Assembly: GCA_017631775.1 (NCBI GenBank)
Contig: JAGBSQ010000096.1
Span: 1-6,125, forward strand
Origin: Clostridia bacterium
GTDB taxonomy: Bacteria; Bacillota_A; Clostridia; Oscillospirales; CAG-272
Reading direction: 5' to 3'
DNA length: 6,125 nt
The notes beneath the pieces were generated by a model. It saw only the letters and a list, made by a program, of their open reading frames with translations, did no database searches and was not told the DNA's origin. The translations under genes and the position numbers were made by a program. Below, one piece after another: positions 1-6,125 of this stretch; positions within the stretch are counted from its first letter, which is position 1; each line of letters starts with the position of its first letter.

Positions 1-921
1 CTTGAAAAAGGTTGGACAAAATACGACGATTATACACAAAAAGATAAGGTATTGCCAGCTTTGAATAAGGGGGATATTGTCAACATTGATTTCAAACCTG
101 TAGAAAAAGAAACCACTCCTCCCAAGCATTACACGGTAGAAACCCTGAATAACTACCTCAAAAACCCCTGTAAAGAGGACAAAAAGGCCGCAAAAGAGGC
201 AGTTGAAGGGGAAGAGTCGACCGATGATAACGAGGATTACAAGGCTATTTTTGAAGGTCTTGAGCTTGGTACCGAAGCAACCCGTACGGGAATTATCGAC
301 AATGCTCGCAAGAGCGGTTATATCGACCTCAAAAAGGACACCTACTATATTTTGCCCGGCGGTGAATTCTTGATCGAATCTCTTTTGCAGATGAAGATCA
401 ATATGGATAAATACAAAACGTCTCAGCTTGGACAAGCGCTCAAAAAGGTTTATCGCGGAACGATGGAAATCGAAGAAAGCGTTAAGCTTGCCGAGGGCGA
501 GATTGCAGAGGTGTTTGCCAAAAAAGAGGAAACCAACCTTGCACTGGATTCGGAAACCGGATTTTTCGGTGACGTTGTTGCAACCTGTCCGCTTTGCGGC
601 AAGGAAGTAAAGCGCTTCCGCAATTTCTACGGTTGTACGGGTTATAAAGACGGTTGCAAGTTTTTGGTCAACATTAGCATTTGCGGACGTGCCATTTCGG
701 TTTCGAACCTGAAAATGCTGATTGAAACCGGTCGAACGGCAGTTATCCAAGGCTTTGTTTCTGCCAAGACAAAAAAGACGTTTGATGCCGCTCTCAAGCT
801 CGAAAACGGTCGCGCTGTTTTCGATTTTGAAAAGCGCGCGCAGCCGTCTCAAGGCATGCATCAGGATTTGCCGATTTGGGATGGAGAGGGCGCACCGTTG
901 CCCGAACCCCCCGCCTTTTGA
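1..921 (+). CDS. topB: DNA topoisomerase III-like type IA topoisomerase, C-terminal part (5' end outside window)
   Basis: The frame is open from base 1, so this is the last 306 residues of a longer protein; type IA enzymes of this group are usually 600-750 residues. The TTG at 52 is an internal codon, not a start. Visible parts, numbered from the window edge, are: a TPPKHYT segment at about 39-45, matching the family's 'PPxxYT' region downstream of the active-site tyrosine; an acidic linker at about 57-80; an LGTEATRTGII motif at about 89-98, matching the conserved G(T/I)xATR motif; a four-cysteine zinc ribbon (C196, C199, C212, C219); and a C-terminal topoisomerase repeat at about 225-280 with the GFxSxKTKKTFDAxLxL pattern. 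The tail is proline-rich (LPEPPAF). The family relaxes negatively supercoiled DNA and decatenates replication intermediates through a transient 5'-phosphotyrosine link. The catalytic tyrosine and TOPRIM domain lie upstream and cannot be checked. Topoisomerase I (topA) is less likely because only one zinc ribbon is followed by the TopB-like repeat. Its own terminator separates it from the downstream operon. Confidence 0.88.
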   Translation, partial: LEKGWTKYDDYTQKDKVLPALNKGDIVNIDFKPVEKETTPPKHYTVETLNNYLKNPCKEDKKAAKEAVEGEESTDDNEDYKAIFEGLELGTEATRTGIIDNARKSGYIDLKKDTYYILPGGEFLIESLLQMKINMDKYKTSQLGQALKKVYRGTMEIEESVKLAEGEIAEVFAKKEETNLALDSETGFFGDVVATCPLCGKEVKRFRNFYGCTGYKDGCKFLVNISICGRAISVSNLKMLIETGRTAVIQGFVSAKTKKTFDAALKLENGRAVFDFEKRAQPSQGMHQDLPIWDGEGAPLPEPPAF

Positions 922-932
922 ATAAAATTTTC

Positions 933-962
933 AAGCACCGCAGCTTTTTGCGGTGCTTTTTT
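933..962 (+). terminator. Rho-independent terminator of the topoisomerase gene
   Basis: A perfect 10-bp stem pairs AAGCACCGCA (933-942) with TGCGGTGCTT (949-958) around a 6-nt loop. A run of six T follows at 957-962, the first two of them inside the stem. It begins 11 nt after the topoisomerase stop codon and lies before the next promoter, so it should insulate the operon from upstream transcription. Confidence 0.95.
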
Positions 963-997
963 GTTGTAAAAACCCAAAACTTCTTTCATATAATGTA

Positions 998-1026
998 TTG
1001 ACAAATACGAAGAATTATTGTATAAT
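998..1026 (+). promoter_or_regulatory. SigA-type promoter of the citrate-to-2-oxoglutarate operon
   Basis: Both boxes match consensus exactly: TTGACA at 998-1003 and TATAAT at 1021-1026, with the optimal 17-bp spacer. The DNA upstream (about 967-997) is AT-rich and could help polymerase binding. The start point is expected near 1032-1034, giving a short leader of about 25 nt before the ATG at 1059. A promoter this close to consensus would be very active unless repressed, which fits the operator that overlaps it. Confidence 0.92.
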
Positions 1027-1036
1027 TGTATACAAT
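1025..1036 (+). promoter_or_regulatory. Probable GntR/FadR-type operator (perfect 12-bp palindrome)
   Basis: ATTGTATACAAT is a perfect palindrome. Its inner TTGTATACAA core matches the general GntR/FadR-class operator pattern (xxGTxxACxx, A/T-rich flanks) and the core of the Bacillus subtilis gluconate GntR operator as I recall it. It covers the last two bases of the -10 box and the predicted transcription start, so bound protein would block polymerase. The 8-mer ATTGTATA also occurs immediately upstream (1017-1024), in tandem with the palindrome's left part. The FCD-type GntR regulator encoded at 2450-3088 in the same operon is the obvious candidate ligand. The palindrome is seen directly; its role and partner are inferred. 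Confidence 0.72.
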
Positions 1037-1045
1037 CAAACCGAA

Positions 1046-1050
1046 AGGAG
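1046..1050 (+). promoter_or_regulatory. Ribosome binding site of the Re-citrate synthase gene
   Basis: AGGAG lies 8 nt before ATG 1059 and decides the start. The same frame could open at TTG 1026, but that codon sits inside the -10 box/operator, at or before the predicted transcript start, so it cannot be used from this promoter. Confidence 0.9.
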
Positions 1051-1058
1051 AAAAAACG

Positions 1059-2435
1059 ATGCTAGAAATTTCTTCAAAAACCAACCTGCTGGAGCAAAGC
1101 ACTTATAAATATTCGCTCCAAGACGTCAAGGAACCTAACCTCTACCGCGAGGTCTATCCTTATACCGACGTACCGCGTATCCCGTTCAACCACCGTCGTG
1201 TGCCGATTGGTATGCCGCAAGATATTTGGATCACCGATACTTCTTTCCGCGACGGTCAACAATCCGTTGAGCCTTACACAACCGAAAACATTGTAGAGCT
1301 GTTTAAATTGATGTCTCGTTTGAGTGGCCCCTACGGTATTATTCGTCAAACCGAGTTTTTTGTTTATAGCCAAAAGGATAGAGAAGCACTTAAAAAGTGT
1401 CAAGACCTCGGCTTGAAATTCCCCGAGATTACTACTTGGATCCGCGCAAGCCGCGAGGACTTTAAGCTTGTAAAGGACCTCGGCATTCGCGAAACCGGTA
1501 TTCTTGTTTCTTGCAGCGACTACCACATCTTTAAAAAGATGAAGATGACGCGTAAGGAATGTATGGAATATTATTTGAAGACGGTTTGCGATGCATTTGA
1601 AGCAGGCGTTATGCCGCGTTGCCATCTCGAGGATATCACACGCGCTGACTTCTACGGTTTTGTAGTTCCTTTTGTAAATGAATTGATGAAGCTTTCCCGT
1701 CAGGCAGGCATTCCCGTACGTATTCGCGCTTGCGATACCATGGGTTATGGTATTCCGTATCCCGAGGTTGCCATTCCGCGTAGTGTTCCCGGCATTGTTT
1801 ACGGCTTGCAGCACTATTCTGAGGTTCCAAGCGAGATGCTTGAGTGGCACGGACACAACGATTTCTACAAAGCGGTATCCAATGCTACAACTGCTTGGCT
1901 CTACGGTGCTTCCAGCGTTAACTGCTCGCTGCTTGGCATTGGTGAGAGAACCGGCAATATTCCGCTTGAGGCTATGGTATTCGAATATGCATCTCTTCGT
2001 GGCTCTTTTGACGGTATGGATCCTACTGCCATTACCGATATTGCAGAGTATTTCAGCCGCGAAATGGGATATGAAATTCCGCCTATGACACCTTTTGTTG
2101 GCAGAAACTTCAACGTAACGCGTGCAGGCATTCACGCCGATGGTCTGCTCAAGGACGAGGAAATATACAATATTTTTGATACAAAGAAGATTCTTAACCG
2201 CAGTGCAACCGTTATGCTCGGCAAAACCTCCGGCCTTGCGGGCATTGCATACTGGATCAACGAAAACTACCGTCTTTCCGCCAATGAGGCAATCGATAAA
2301 AAAGATCCCCTTGTTATTGCTGTTAAAGAATGGATCGATGCAGAATACGAGGAGGGAAGACAAACCGCTCTTTCGAACGGTGAGATCGAAGAAAAGATTG
2401 AAGAGCTTTCCGGCGGACGCTTCCACAGACTTTAA
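1059..2435 (+). CDS. Re-citrate synthase (isopropylmalate/homocitrate synthase family)
   Basis: This 458-residue protein is of the DRE-TIM metallolyase (HMGL-like) superfamily and probably condenses acetyl-CoA with oxaloacetate to citrate in the cytoplasm. The catalytic TIM barrel spans about 55-315. It carries the DTSFRDGQQ signature at 60-68 (metal-binding D60, R64), the HGHND motif at 264-268 (metal ligands H264 and H266) and the GIGERTGN loop at 293-300. A second conserved block, NVTRAGIHADG (352-362, H359), resembles the communication subdomain of the family. The length leaves little room for the C-terminal LeuA regulatory domain of 2-isopropylmalate synthase, and none is recognisable. 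The function is chosen over isopropylmalate, homocitrate or citramalate synthase because aconitase and NADP-isocitrate dehydrogenase follow in the same operon. Re-citrate synthase of this family is established in Clostridium kluyveri and other anaerobes lacking a usual Si-type enzyme. It is the first gene behind the strong promoter. Automatic annotation may well call it 2-isopropylmalate synthase or homocitrate synthase. Substrate is inferred, not proven. Confidence 0.85.
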   Translation: MLEISSKTNLLEQSTYKYSLQDVKEPNLYREVYPYTDVPRIPFNHRRVPIGMPQDIWITDTSFRDGQQSVEPYTTENIVELFKLMSRLSGPYGIIRQTEFFVYSQKDREALKKCQDLGLKFPEITTWIRASREDFKLVKDLGIRETGILVSCSDYHIFKKMKMTRKECMEYYLKTVCDAFEAGVMPRCHLEDITRADFYGFVVPFVNELMKLSRQAGIPVRIRACDTMGYGIPYPEVAIPRSVPGIVYGLQHYSEVPSEMLEWHGHNDFYKAVSNATTAWLYGASSVNCSLLGIGERTGNIPLEAMVFEYASLRGSFDGMDPTAITDIAEYFSREMGYEIPPMTPFVGRNFNVTRAGIHADGLLKDEEIYNIFDTKKILNRSATVMLGKTSGLAGIAYWINENYRLSANEAIDKKDPLVIAVKEWIDAEYEEGRQTALSNGEIEEKIEELSGGRFHRL

Positions 2436-2440
2436 GGAGG
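2434..2440 (+). promoter_or_regulatory. Ribosome binding site of the GntR-family regulator
   Basis: AAGGAGG is a near-perfect Shine-Dalgarno sequence. It starts within the stop codon of the citrate synthase gene (TAA 2433-2435) and lies 9 nt before ATG 2450. The overlap suggests translational coupling. Confidence 0.92.
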
Positions 2441-2449
2441 ATTACGGCT

Positions 2450-3088
2450 ATGTTAGAACACAAAAAAATTTCTCTTGCCGAGCAGGTCTTTGACCGCTTG
2501 GAGAACGATATTCTCATTGGCAAATATCAGCGCGGTGAGGTTTTGACCGAGTTGAAACTTGTCAGTGACCTTGGCGTTAGCCGCACACCCGTGCGCGAGG
2601 CCTTGCACCGATTGGAGCAGGAGCACGTTATTGAAATTACCTCTAAGGGTATTTTGATACTTGGCGTTACCGAAAACGACCTTGAGGACATTTTTGCCAT
2701 TCGCTTGCGCATTGAAGGCATGGCATCTGCTTTTGCAGCCAGAAACATGAATGCAGATCAGCTTGCAGAGCTGAAGGAAATGCTTGAGTTGCAAGAGTTT
2801 TATGTTGGCAAGCAGGATCCCGAGCGCATTAAAACCATGGATAGCAAATTCCATCAGCTTATTTATCGCTATTGCGGCAGCGCGGTTTTAAACGATACGC
2901 TTTTGCCTCTTCACAAAAAGGTGCAAAAGTATCGCCGTGCATCTGTTGAGGATAACGCCCGCGCACAGCAATCTGCCCGTGAGCATCGCGCTATTTTTGA
3001 GGCGATCGAGGCGAGAAATGAAGAGCTCGCAGAAAAATACACAACGGAGCATATTGCAAACGCGGCAAACCACATTTTGAAAAAATGA
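2450..3088 (+). CDS. GntR-family transcriptional regulator, FadR/FCD subfamily
   Basis: The 212-residue protein has an N-terminal winged helix-turn-helix (about 8-75) and a helical FCD effector domain (about 80-208). The recognition region LGVSRTPVREALHRLE (41-56) is the standard GntR signature, with R45 and R49 at positions that contact DNA in FadR. The FCD domain keeps the full metal-binding set: D131 and H135 (DSKFH), H179 (REH) and H201 (TEH). Proteins with this set bind a divalent metal and usually a carboxylate ligand. Length is normal for the family, and the start is fixed by a strong ribosome binding site. It lies 14 nt after the citrate synthase gene and 10 nt before the aconitase gene, so it is co-transcribed with the pathway. 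Its likely target is the palindrome at 1025-1036, making it an autoregulated local repressor. Citrate, isocitrate or 2-oxoglutarate would be logical effectors, but nothing in the sequence identifies which. Family assignment is very secure; target and ligand are inference. Confidence 0.93.
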   Translation: MLEHKKISLAEQVFDRLENDILIGKYQRGEVLTELKLVSDLGVSRTPVREALHRLEQEHVIEITSKGILILGVTENDLEDIFAIRLRIEGMASAFAARNMNADQLAELKEMLELQEFYVGKQDPERIKTMDSKFHQLIYRYCGSAVLNDTLLPLHKKVQKYRRASVEDNARAQQSAREHRAIFEAIEARNEELAEKYTTEHIANAANHILKK

Positions 3089-3093
3089 GGTGA
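3087..3093 (+). promoter_or_regulatory. Ribosome binding site that fixes the aconitase start
   Basis: GAGGTGA overlaps the regulator's stop codon (TGA 3086-3088) and lies 5 nt before ATG 3099. It matches the right half of the AAGGAGGTGA complement to 16S rRNA. The in-frame GTG at 3090 falls inside this site and has no site of its own, so ATG 3099 is the start. Confidence 0.85.
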
Positions 3094-3098
3094 ACGAT

Positions 3099-5033
3099 AT
3101 GGGACTTACCATTGCACAAAAAATCATTAAATCGCACTTGATATCGGGCGATATGACACCCGGGAGCGAGGTTGCACTTCGCATAGATCAAACCCTTACC
3201 CAAGATGCTACCGGTACAATGGCTTATTTGGAGTTTGAATCGATGGGCATTGACCGCGTTCGCACCGAACGCAGCGTTGCTTATATCGATCATAACACGC
3301 TCCAATCCGGCTTTGAAAACGCCGACGATCACCGCTTTATTCAATCTATTGCAAAAAAGCACGGCATTTACTTCTCCCGTCCCGGCAATGGCATCTGCCA
3401 TCAAGTACATCTTGAAAGGTTTGGCATTCCGGGCAAAACGCTGATCGGCTCCGATAGCCATACCCCCACGGGCGGCGGCATTGGCATGCTCGCCTTTGGT
3501 GCCGGCGGACTTGACGTAGCAGTTGCCATGGGTGGCGGTGCATATTACATCACAATGCCCAAAATGATTAAGGTAAACCTTACCGGCAAGCTTCGTCCGT
3601 TTGTAACCGCAAAAGACGTCAGCCTCGAGATTTTGCGCATCTTGTCTGTCAAGGGCGGCGTCGGTTACATTATTGAGTGGGGCGGCGAGGGTATTCAAAC
3701 GCTTTCTGTTCCCGAAAGAGCAACCATCACCAATATGGGTACCGAGCTCGGTGCTACCACATCGATTTTCCCCTCCGATGAAATCACACGCGCTTTCCTC
3801 AAGGCCGAGGGAAGAGAAGAAGACTACGTAGCCTTGGAGAGCGACCCCGACGCTACTTACGACCGCATTATTGATATCGATCTTTCCTCGCTCAAGCCTC
3901 TCATTGCATGTCCGCACATGCCCGATAACGTTGTTTCGGTTGATAGCTTGAAGGGAACCAAGGTCGATCAGGTTTGCATTGGCTCTTGCACAAACTCCTC
4001 GCTGCTTGATATGCTCAAGGTAGCGGCACTTCTCAAGGGCAAAACCATCAAGCCTGAGGTTAGCCTTTCTATTTCTCCCGGCTCCAAGCAGGTACTTGCA
4101 ATGCTTGCCGACTGTGGCGCTCTTACCGATATACTCGCAAGCGGCGCGCGCGTTCTCGAGTGTGCTTGCGGTCCCTGCATCGGTATGGGATTTTCCCCCA
4201 ACTCCGGCGGCGTGAGCTTGCGCACCTTTAACCGTAACTTTGAAGGCAGAAGCGGCACCGCCGATGCAAAGGTATATCTTGTTTCTCCCGAAACCGCAGT
4301 TGCTGCTGCACTGACGGGCGAAATCACCGATCCAATTCTTTTGGGAGAGATGCCCGAGATCAAAATGCCCGATGCCTTCCGTATTGACGACAGCGCCGTT
4401 ATTACTCCCGCAGATCCCGAAGAAGCAAAAGACCTTGAAATTTTGCGTGGCCCGAACATTAAAAAGTTCCCCGAAAGTTATCCGCAAGATGATAGCATCA
4501 AGGCAGAGCTCGTACTCAAGGTTGAAGATAATATTACTACCGACCACATTATGCCTGCAGGTGCTAAAATTTTGCCGTACCGTTCCAACATTCCGTTCTT
4601 GTCGCAATTCTGCTTTGGCGTTTGCGATAAGACCTTCCCGGAGCGTGCAAAAGCGGCGGGAAAGAGCATTATTGTCGGCGGTGCAAATTACGGCCAAGGC
4701 TCCTCTCGCGAGCATGCGGCGCTTGTTCCGCTTTATTTGGGCGTTCGCGTTGTTATTACCAAAAGCTTTGCTCGCATTCACGTGGCAAACCTCATCAACG
4801 CCGGAATTATGCCTTTGACCTTTGCTGATGCCGATGATTACAATAAGGTTTCGCAAGGCGACATGCTTTCCATCTCCAACGTTTGGGCAGGCATGGATAA
4901 CGGCGGCATGATTTTGAAGAACGAAACGACCGGAGAGGAAATTCCACTTGTTTGCGCGTTTACCGAGCGCCAAAAAGCAATTCTCAAGGCAGGTAGCTTG
5001 CTGGCATACACAAAGGAGCAACTCCAAAAGTAA
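3099..5033 (+). CDS. Aconitate hydratase (aconitase), about 640-residue bacterial type
   Basis: This 644-residue protein isomerises citrate to isocitrate via cis-aconitate in the cytoplasm, using a [4Fe-4S] cluster. The cluster ligands are C297 in GSCTNS (295-300) and C357 plus C360 in CACGPC (355-360). Other family motifs are GSDSHTPTGGG (117-127, with the catalytic-region D119/H121) and, in the C-terminal swivel domain (about 465-644), TTDHIMPAGA (480-489) and YGQGSSREHAAL (531-542), with substrate-binding S535/S536/R537. Catalytic domains 1-3 fill about 1-430, joined to the swivel domain by a linker. The length is well below the roughly 900 residues of AcnA-type enzymes and fits the shorter type that groups with the Aquifex-type and homoaconitase-like proteins. 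Homoaconitase (lysine route) is possible from the sequence alone, but the neighbouring isocitrate dehydrogenase argues for citrate. The start is set at ATG 3099 rather than GTG 3090. The gap to the next gene is 12 nt. Such clusters are oxygen-sensitive, in keeping with an anaerobic host. Confidence 0.94.
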   Translation: MGLTIAQKIIKSHLISGDMTPGSEVALRIDQTLTQDATGTMAYLEFESMGIDRVRTERSVAYIDHNTLQSGFENADDHRFIQSIAKKHGIYFSRPGNGICHQVHLERFGIPGKTLIGSDSHTPTGGGIGMLAFGAGGLDVAVAMGGGAYYITMPKMIKVNLTGKLRPFVTAKDVSLEILRILSVKGGVGYIIEWGGEGIQTLSVPERATITNMGTELGATTSIFPSDEITRAFLKAEGREEDYVALESDPDATYDRIIDIDLSSLKPLIACPHMPDNVVSVDSLKGTKVDQVCIGSCTNSSLLDMLKVAALLKGKTIKPEVSLSISPGSKQVLAMLADCGALTDILASGARVLECACGPCIGMGFSPNSGGVSLRTFNRNFEGRSGTADAKVYLVSPETAVAAALTGEITDPILLGEMPEIKMPDAFRIDDSAVITPADPEEAKDLEILRGPNIKKFPESYPQDDSIKAELVLKVEDNITTDHIMPAGAKILPYRSNIPFLSQFCFGVCDKTFPERAKAAGKSIIVGGANYGQGSSREHAALVPLYLGVRVVITKSFARIHVANLINAGIMPLTFADADDYNKVSQGDMLSISNVWAGMDNGGMILKNETTGEEIPLVCAFTERQKAILKAGSLLAYTKEQLQK

Positions 5034-5039
5034 GGAGGT
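5032..5039 (+). promoter_or_regulatory. Ribosome binding site of the isocitrate dehydrogenase gene
   Basis: AAGGAGGT is an eight-base match to the anti-Shine-Dalgarno complement. It overlaps the aconitase stop codon (TAA 5031-5033) and lies 6 nt before ATG 5046. It supports that ATG over the later in-frame methionines. Confidence 0.93.
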
Positions 5040-5045
5040 ATTCAA

Positions 5046-6125
5046 ATGGATAAAATTTTAATGAAGACACCGTTGGTTGAAATGGATGGCGATGAAATGA
5101 CGCGCATTCTTTGGAAAATGATCAAAGATGAGCTTCTTTTGCCTTTTATCGACCTCAAAACCGAATATTACGATCTCGGCTTGCCCGAACGTGAAAAAAC
5201 CAAGGATCAAGTTACCTTTGATTCGGCCTATGCCACTCAAAAATACGGCGTTGCGGTTAAATGCGCTACCATTACCCCCAACAAGCAACGCGTAGAGGAA
5301 TACAATCTCTCCGAAATGTGGAAGAGTCCTAACGGCACCATTCGTGCCATTCTCGACGGCACCGTTTTCCGCGCGCCCATCTTGATCGATTCGATCAAAC
5401 CGGCTGTCCGCAATTGGAAAAAGCCTATCACCATTGCGCGTCATGCTTACGGCGATATTTATAAGGCTACCGAATACCGCGTTCCTCTGGAAGGCAAGGC
5501 AGAGCTTGTATTTACCGACAAGGGCGGAAACGAGACCTTCCGCCAAACAGTTTACGATTTTGAGTGTGCAGGCGTTCTGCAGGGAAGCTACAATAAGGAT
5601 AGTTCCATTCGTTCCTTTGCACATTCCTGCTTCCAATACGCGCTCAACACCAAGCAAGACCTTTGGTTTTCTACCAAAGATACCATTTCAAAGCAATACG
5701 ATCAAACCTTTAAGCTCATCTTCCAAGAAATCTACGATAACGATTACAAGGAAGCCTTTGAGGCCGCAGGAATTGAGTATTTCTACACACTCATCGATGA
5801 TGCGGTAGCTCGTGTTATCCGTAGCGAGGGTGGCTTTATTTGGGCGTGCAAGAACTATGACGGTGACGTTATGAGTGATATGGTTTCTACCGCGTTCGGT
5901 TCTCTTGCTATGATGACCTCGGTACTTGTTTCTCCCGACGGAAAATACGAATACGAAGCGGCTCACGGCACGGTTACACGCCATTATTACCGTTATCTCA
6001 AGGGCGAAGACACCTCCACCAATCGCATGGCAACCATTTATGCTTGGTCGGGTGCTTTGCGCAAGAGAGGCGAGCTTGATGAACTCCCTGAGCTCGTAGC
6101 ATTTGCCGACAAGCTTGAGGCGGCC
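5046..6125 (+). CDS. icd: NADP-dependent isocitrate dehydrogenase, eukaryotic-like dimeric type (3' end outside window)
   Basis: The frame runs without a stop from ATG 5046 to the window end, giving 360 residues; homologues have about 400-415, so roughly 40-50 residues are missing. The enzyme oxidatively decarboxylates isocitrate to 2-oxoglutarate with NADP+ and Mg2+/Mn2+. The protein resembles human IDH1 along its whole visible length. Isocitrate-binding residues are T77 (ATITP), S94 with R100 (KSPNGTIR), R109 (GTVFR) and R132 (ARHAYGD), then Y139. The catalytic lysine is K211 (STKDT). Metal-binding aspartates are D251, D274 and D278 (LIDD and NYDGDVMSD). The NADP-binding block [11 protein letters not shown] (305-315) matches the NADP-specific enzymes and not NAD-type IDH or isopropylmalate dehydrogenase. 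It completes the citrate-to-2-oxoglutarate route, being the third enzyme behind citrate synthase and aconitase, 12 nt after the latter. The 2-oxoglutarate and NADPH produced suit glutamate synthesis. No catalytic residue that can be checked is missing. Confidence 0.95.
   Translation, partial: MDKILMKTPLVEMDGDEMTRILWKMIKDELLLPFIDLKTEYYDLGLPEREKTKDQVTFDSAYATQKYGVAVKCATITPNKQRVEEYNLSEMWKSPNGTIRAILDGTVFRAPILIDSIKPAVRNWKKPITIARHAYGDIYKATEYRVPLEGKAELVFTDKGGNETFRQTVYDFECAGVLQGSYNKDSSIRSFAHSCFQYALNTKQDLWFSTKDTISKQYDQTFKLIFQEIYDNDYKEAFEAAGIEYFYTLIDDAVARVIRSEGGFIWACKNYDGDVMSDMVSTAFGSLAMMTSVLVSPDGKYEYEAAHGTVTRHYYRYLKGEDTSTNRMATIYAWSGALRKRGELDELPELVAFADKLEAA

Noticed and set aside
52..921. TTG 52 as the start of a separate small gene
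   Set aside because: The frame is open to the window edge and the residues before TTG continue the topoisomerase sequence; no ribosome binding site precedes it.
964..994. A second promoter using TTGTAA (964-969) and TATAAT (989-994)
   Set aside because: The spacer is 19 bp, the -35 box is weak and abuts the terminator T-run, and the downstream pair is a perfect match. The TATAAT alone is expected by chance in such AT-rich DNA.
1014..1026. ATTAT/ATAAT inverted repeat with a 3-nt spacer
   Set aside because: Too short and made only of A and T; it partly coincides with the -10 box and the tandem ATTGTATA repeat, so it is not counted as a separate site.
1026..1058. TTG 1026 as an upstream start of the synthase, adding 11 residues
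   Set aside because: It overlaps the -10 box and operator and would not be on the transcript; ATG 1059 has a well-placed AGGAG.
1074..2426. 450-codon open frame on the minus strand, opposite the synthase
   Set aside because: Same reason: antisense shadow of a well-supported gene, no domain and no ribosome binding site supporting it that I could see.
1059..2435. Reading the synthase as a pyruvate carboxylase subunit or a leucine-pathway enzyme
   Set aside because: No biotin domain or recognisable LeuA regulatory domain, and the operon partners process citrate and isocitrate.
2991..5045. 684-codon open frame on the minus strand, opposite aconitase
   Set aside because: It lies almost wholly antisense to a gene with full family motifs. 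The predicted protein is rich in Cys, Asn, His and Ala with no recognisable domain. It is a by-product of the codon usage of the + strand gene.
5058..5657. 199-codon open frame on the minus strand, opposite isocitrate dehydrogenase
   Set aside because: The + strand frame matches NADP-IDH along its whole length; the minus frame has no recognisable family.

Overview
The window carries the 3' end of a type IA DNA topoisomerase gene followed by a compact operon for making 2-oxoglutarate, and hence glutamate, from acetyl-CoA and oxaloacetate. The host looks like an anaerobic Gram-positive bacterium of the Clostridia. The signs are consensus SigA promoter boxes, strong purine-rich Shine-Dalgarno sequences before every gene, a U-tailed hairpin terminator, and an oxidative TCA branch that starts with a citrate synthase of the isopropylmalate/homocitrate synthase family (Re-type) instead of the usual Si-type enzyme. 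This is inferred from protein families and signals; the species cannot be named from the sequence alone.

Layout, all on the + strand: (1) 1-921, C-terminal part of a topoisomerase III-like protein, cut by the window start; (2) 933-962, a rho-independent terminator that closes that gene; (3) 998-1026, a perfect-consensus promoter with a 17-bp spacer, with a 12-bp perfect palindrome (1025-1036) over its -10 box and predicted start point; (4) 1059-2435, Re-citrate synthase; (5) 2450-3088, a GntR-family regulator with an FCD ligand domain; (6) 3099-5033, aconitase; (7) 5046 to the window end, a eukaryotic-type NADP-dependent isocitrate dehydrogenase, cut by the window end. The gaps between the operon genes are 14, 10 and 12 nt, with no terminator or clear internal promoter, so one transcript is expected.

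The three enzymes act in sequence: acetyl-CoA + oxaloacetate to citrate, citrate to isocitrate, isocitrate to 2-oxoglutarate + CO2 + NADPH. The regulator lies between the first and second pathway genes. The palindrome at the operon promoter has the TTGT/ACAA core expected for the FadR/GntR class, so the simplest reading is that the regulator represses its own operon and responds to a pathway metabolite. No mobile element, CRISPR array, tRNA or rRNA was seen. No stretch over 300 bases lacks a gene; the only sizeable intergenic region (922-1058) is taken up by the terminator, promoter, operator and ribosome binding site.
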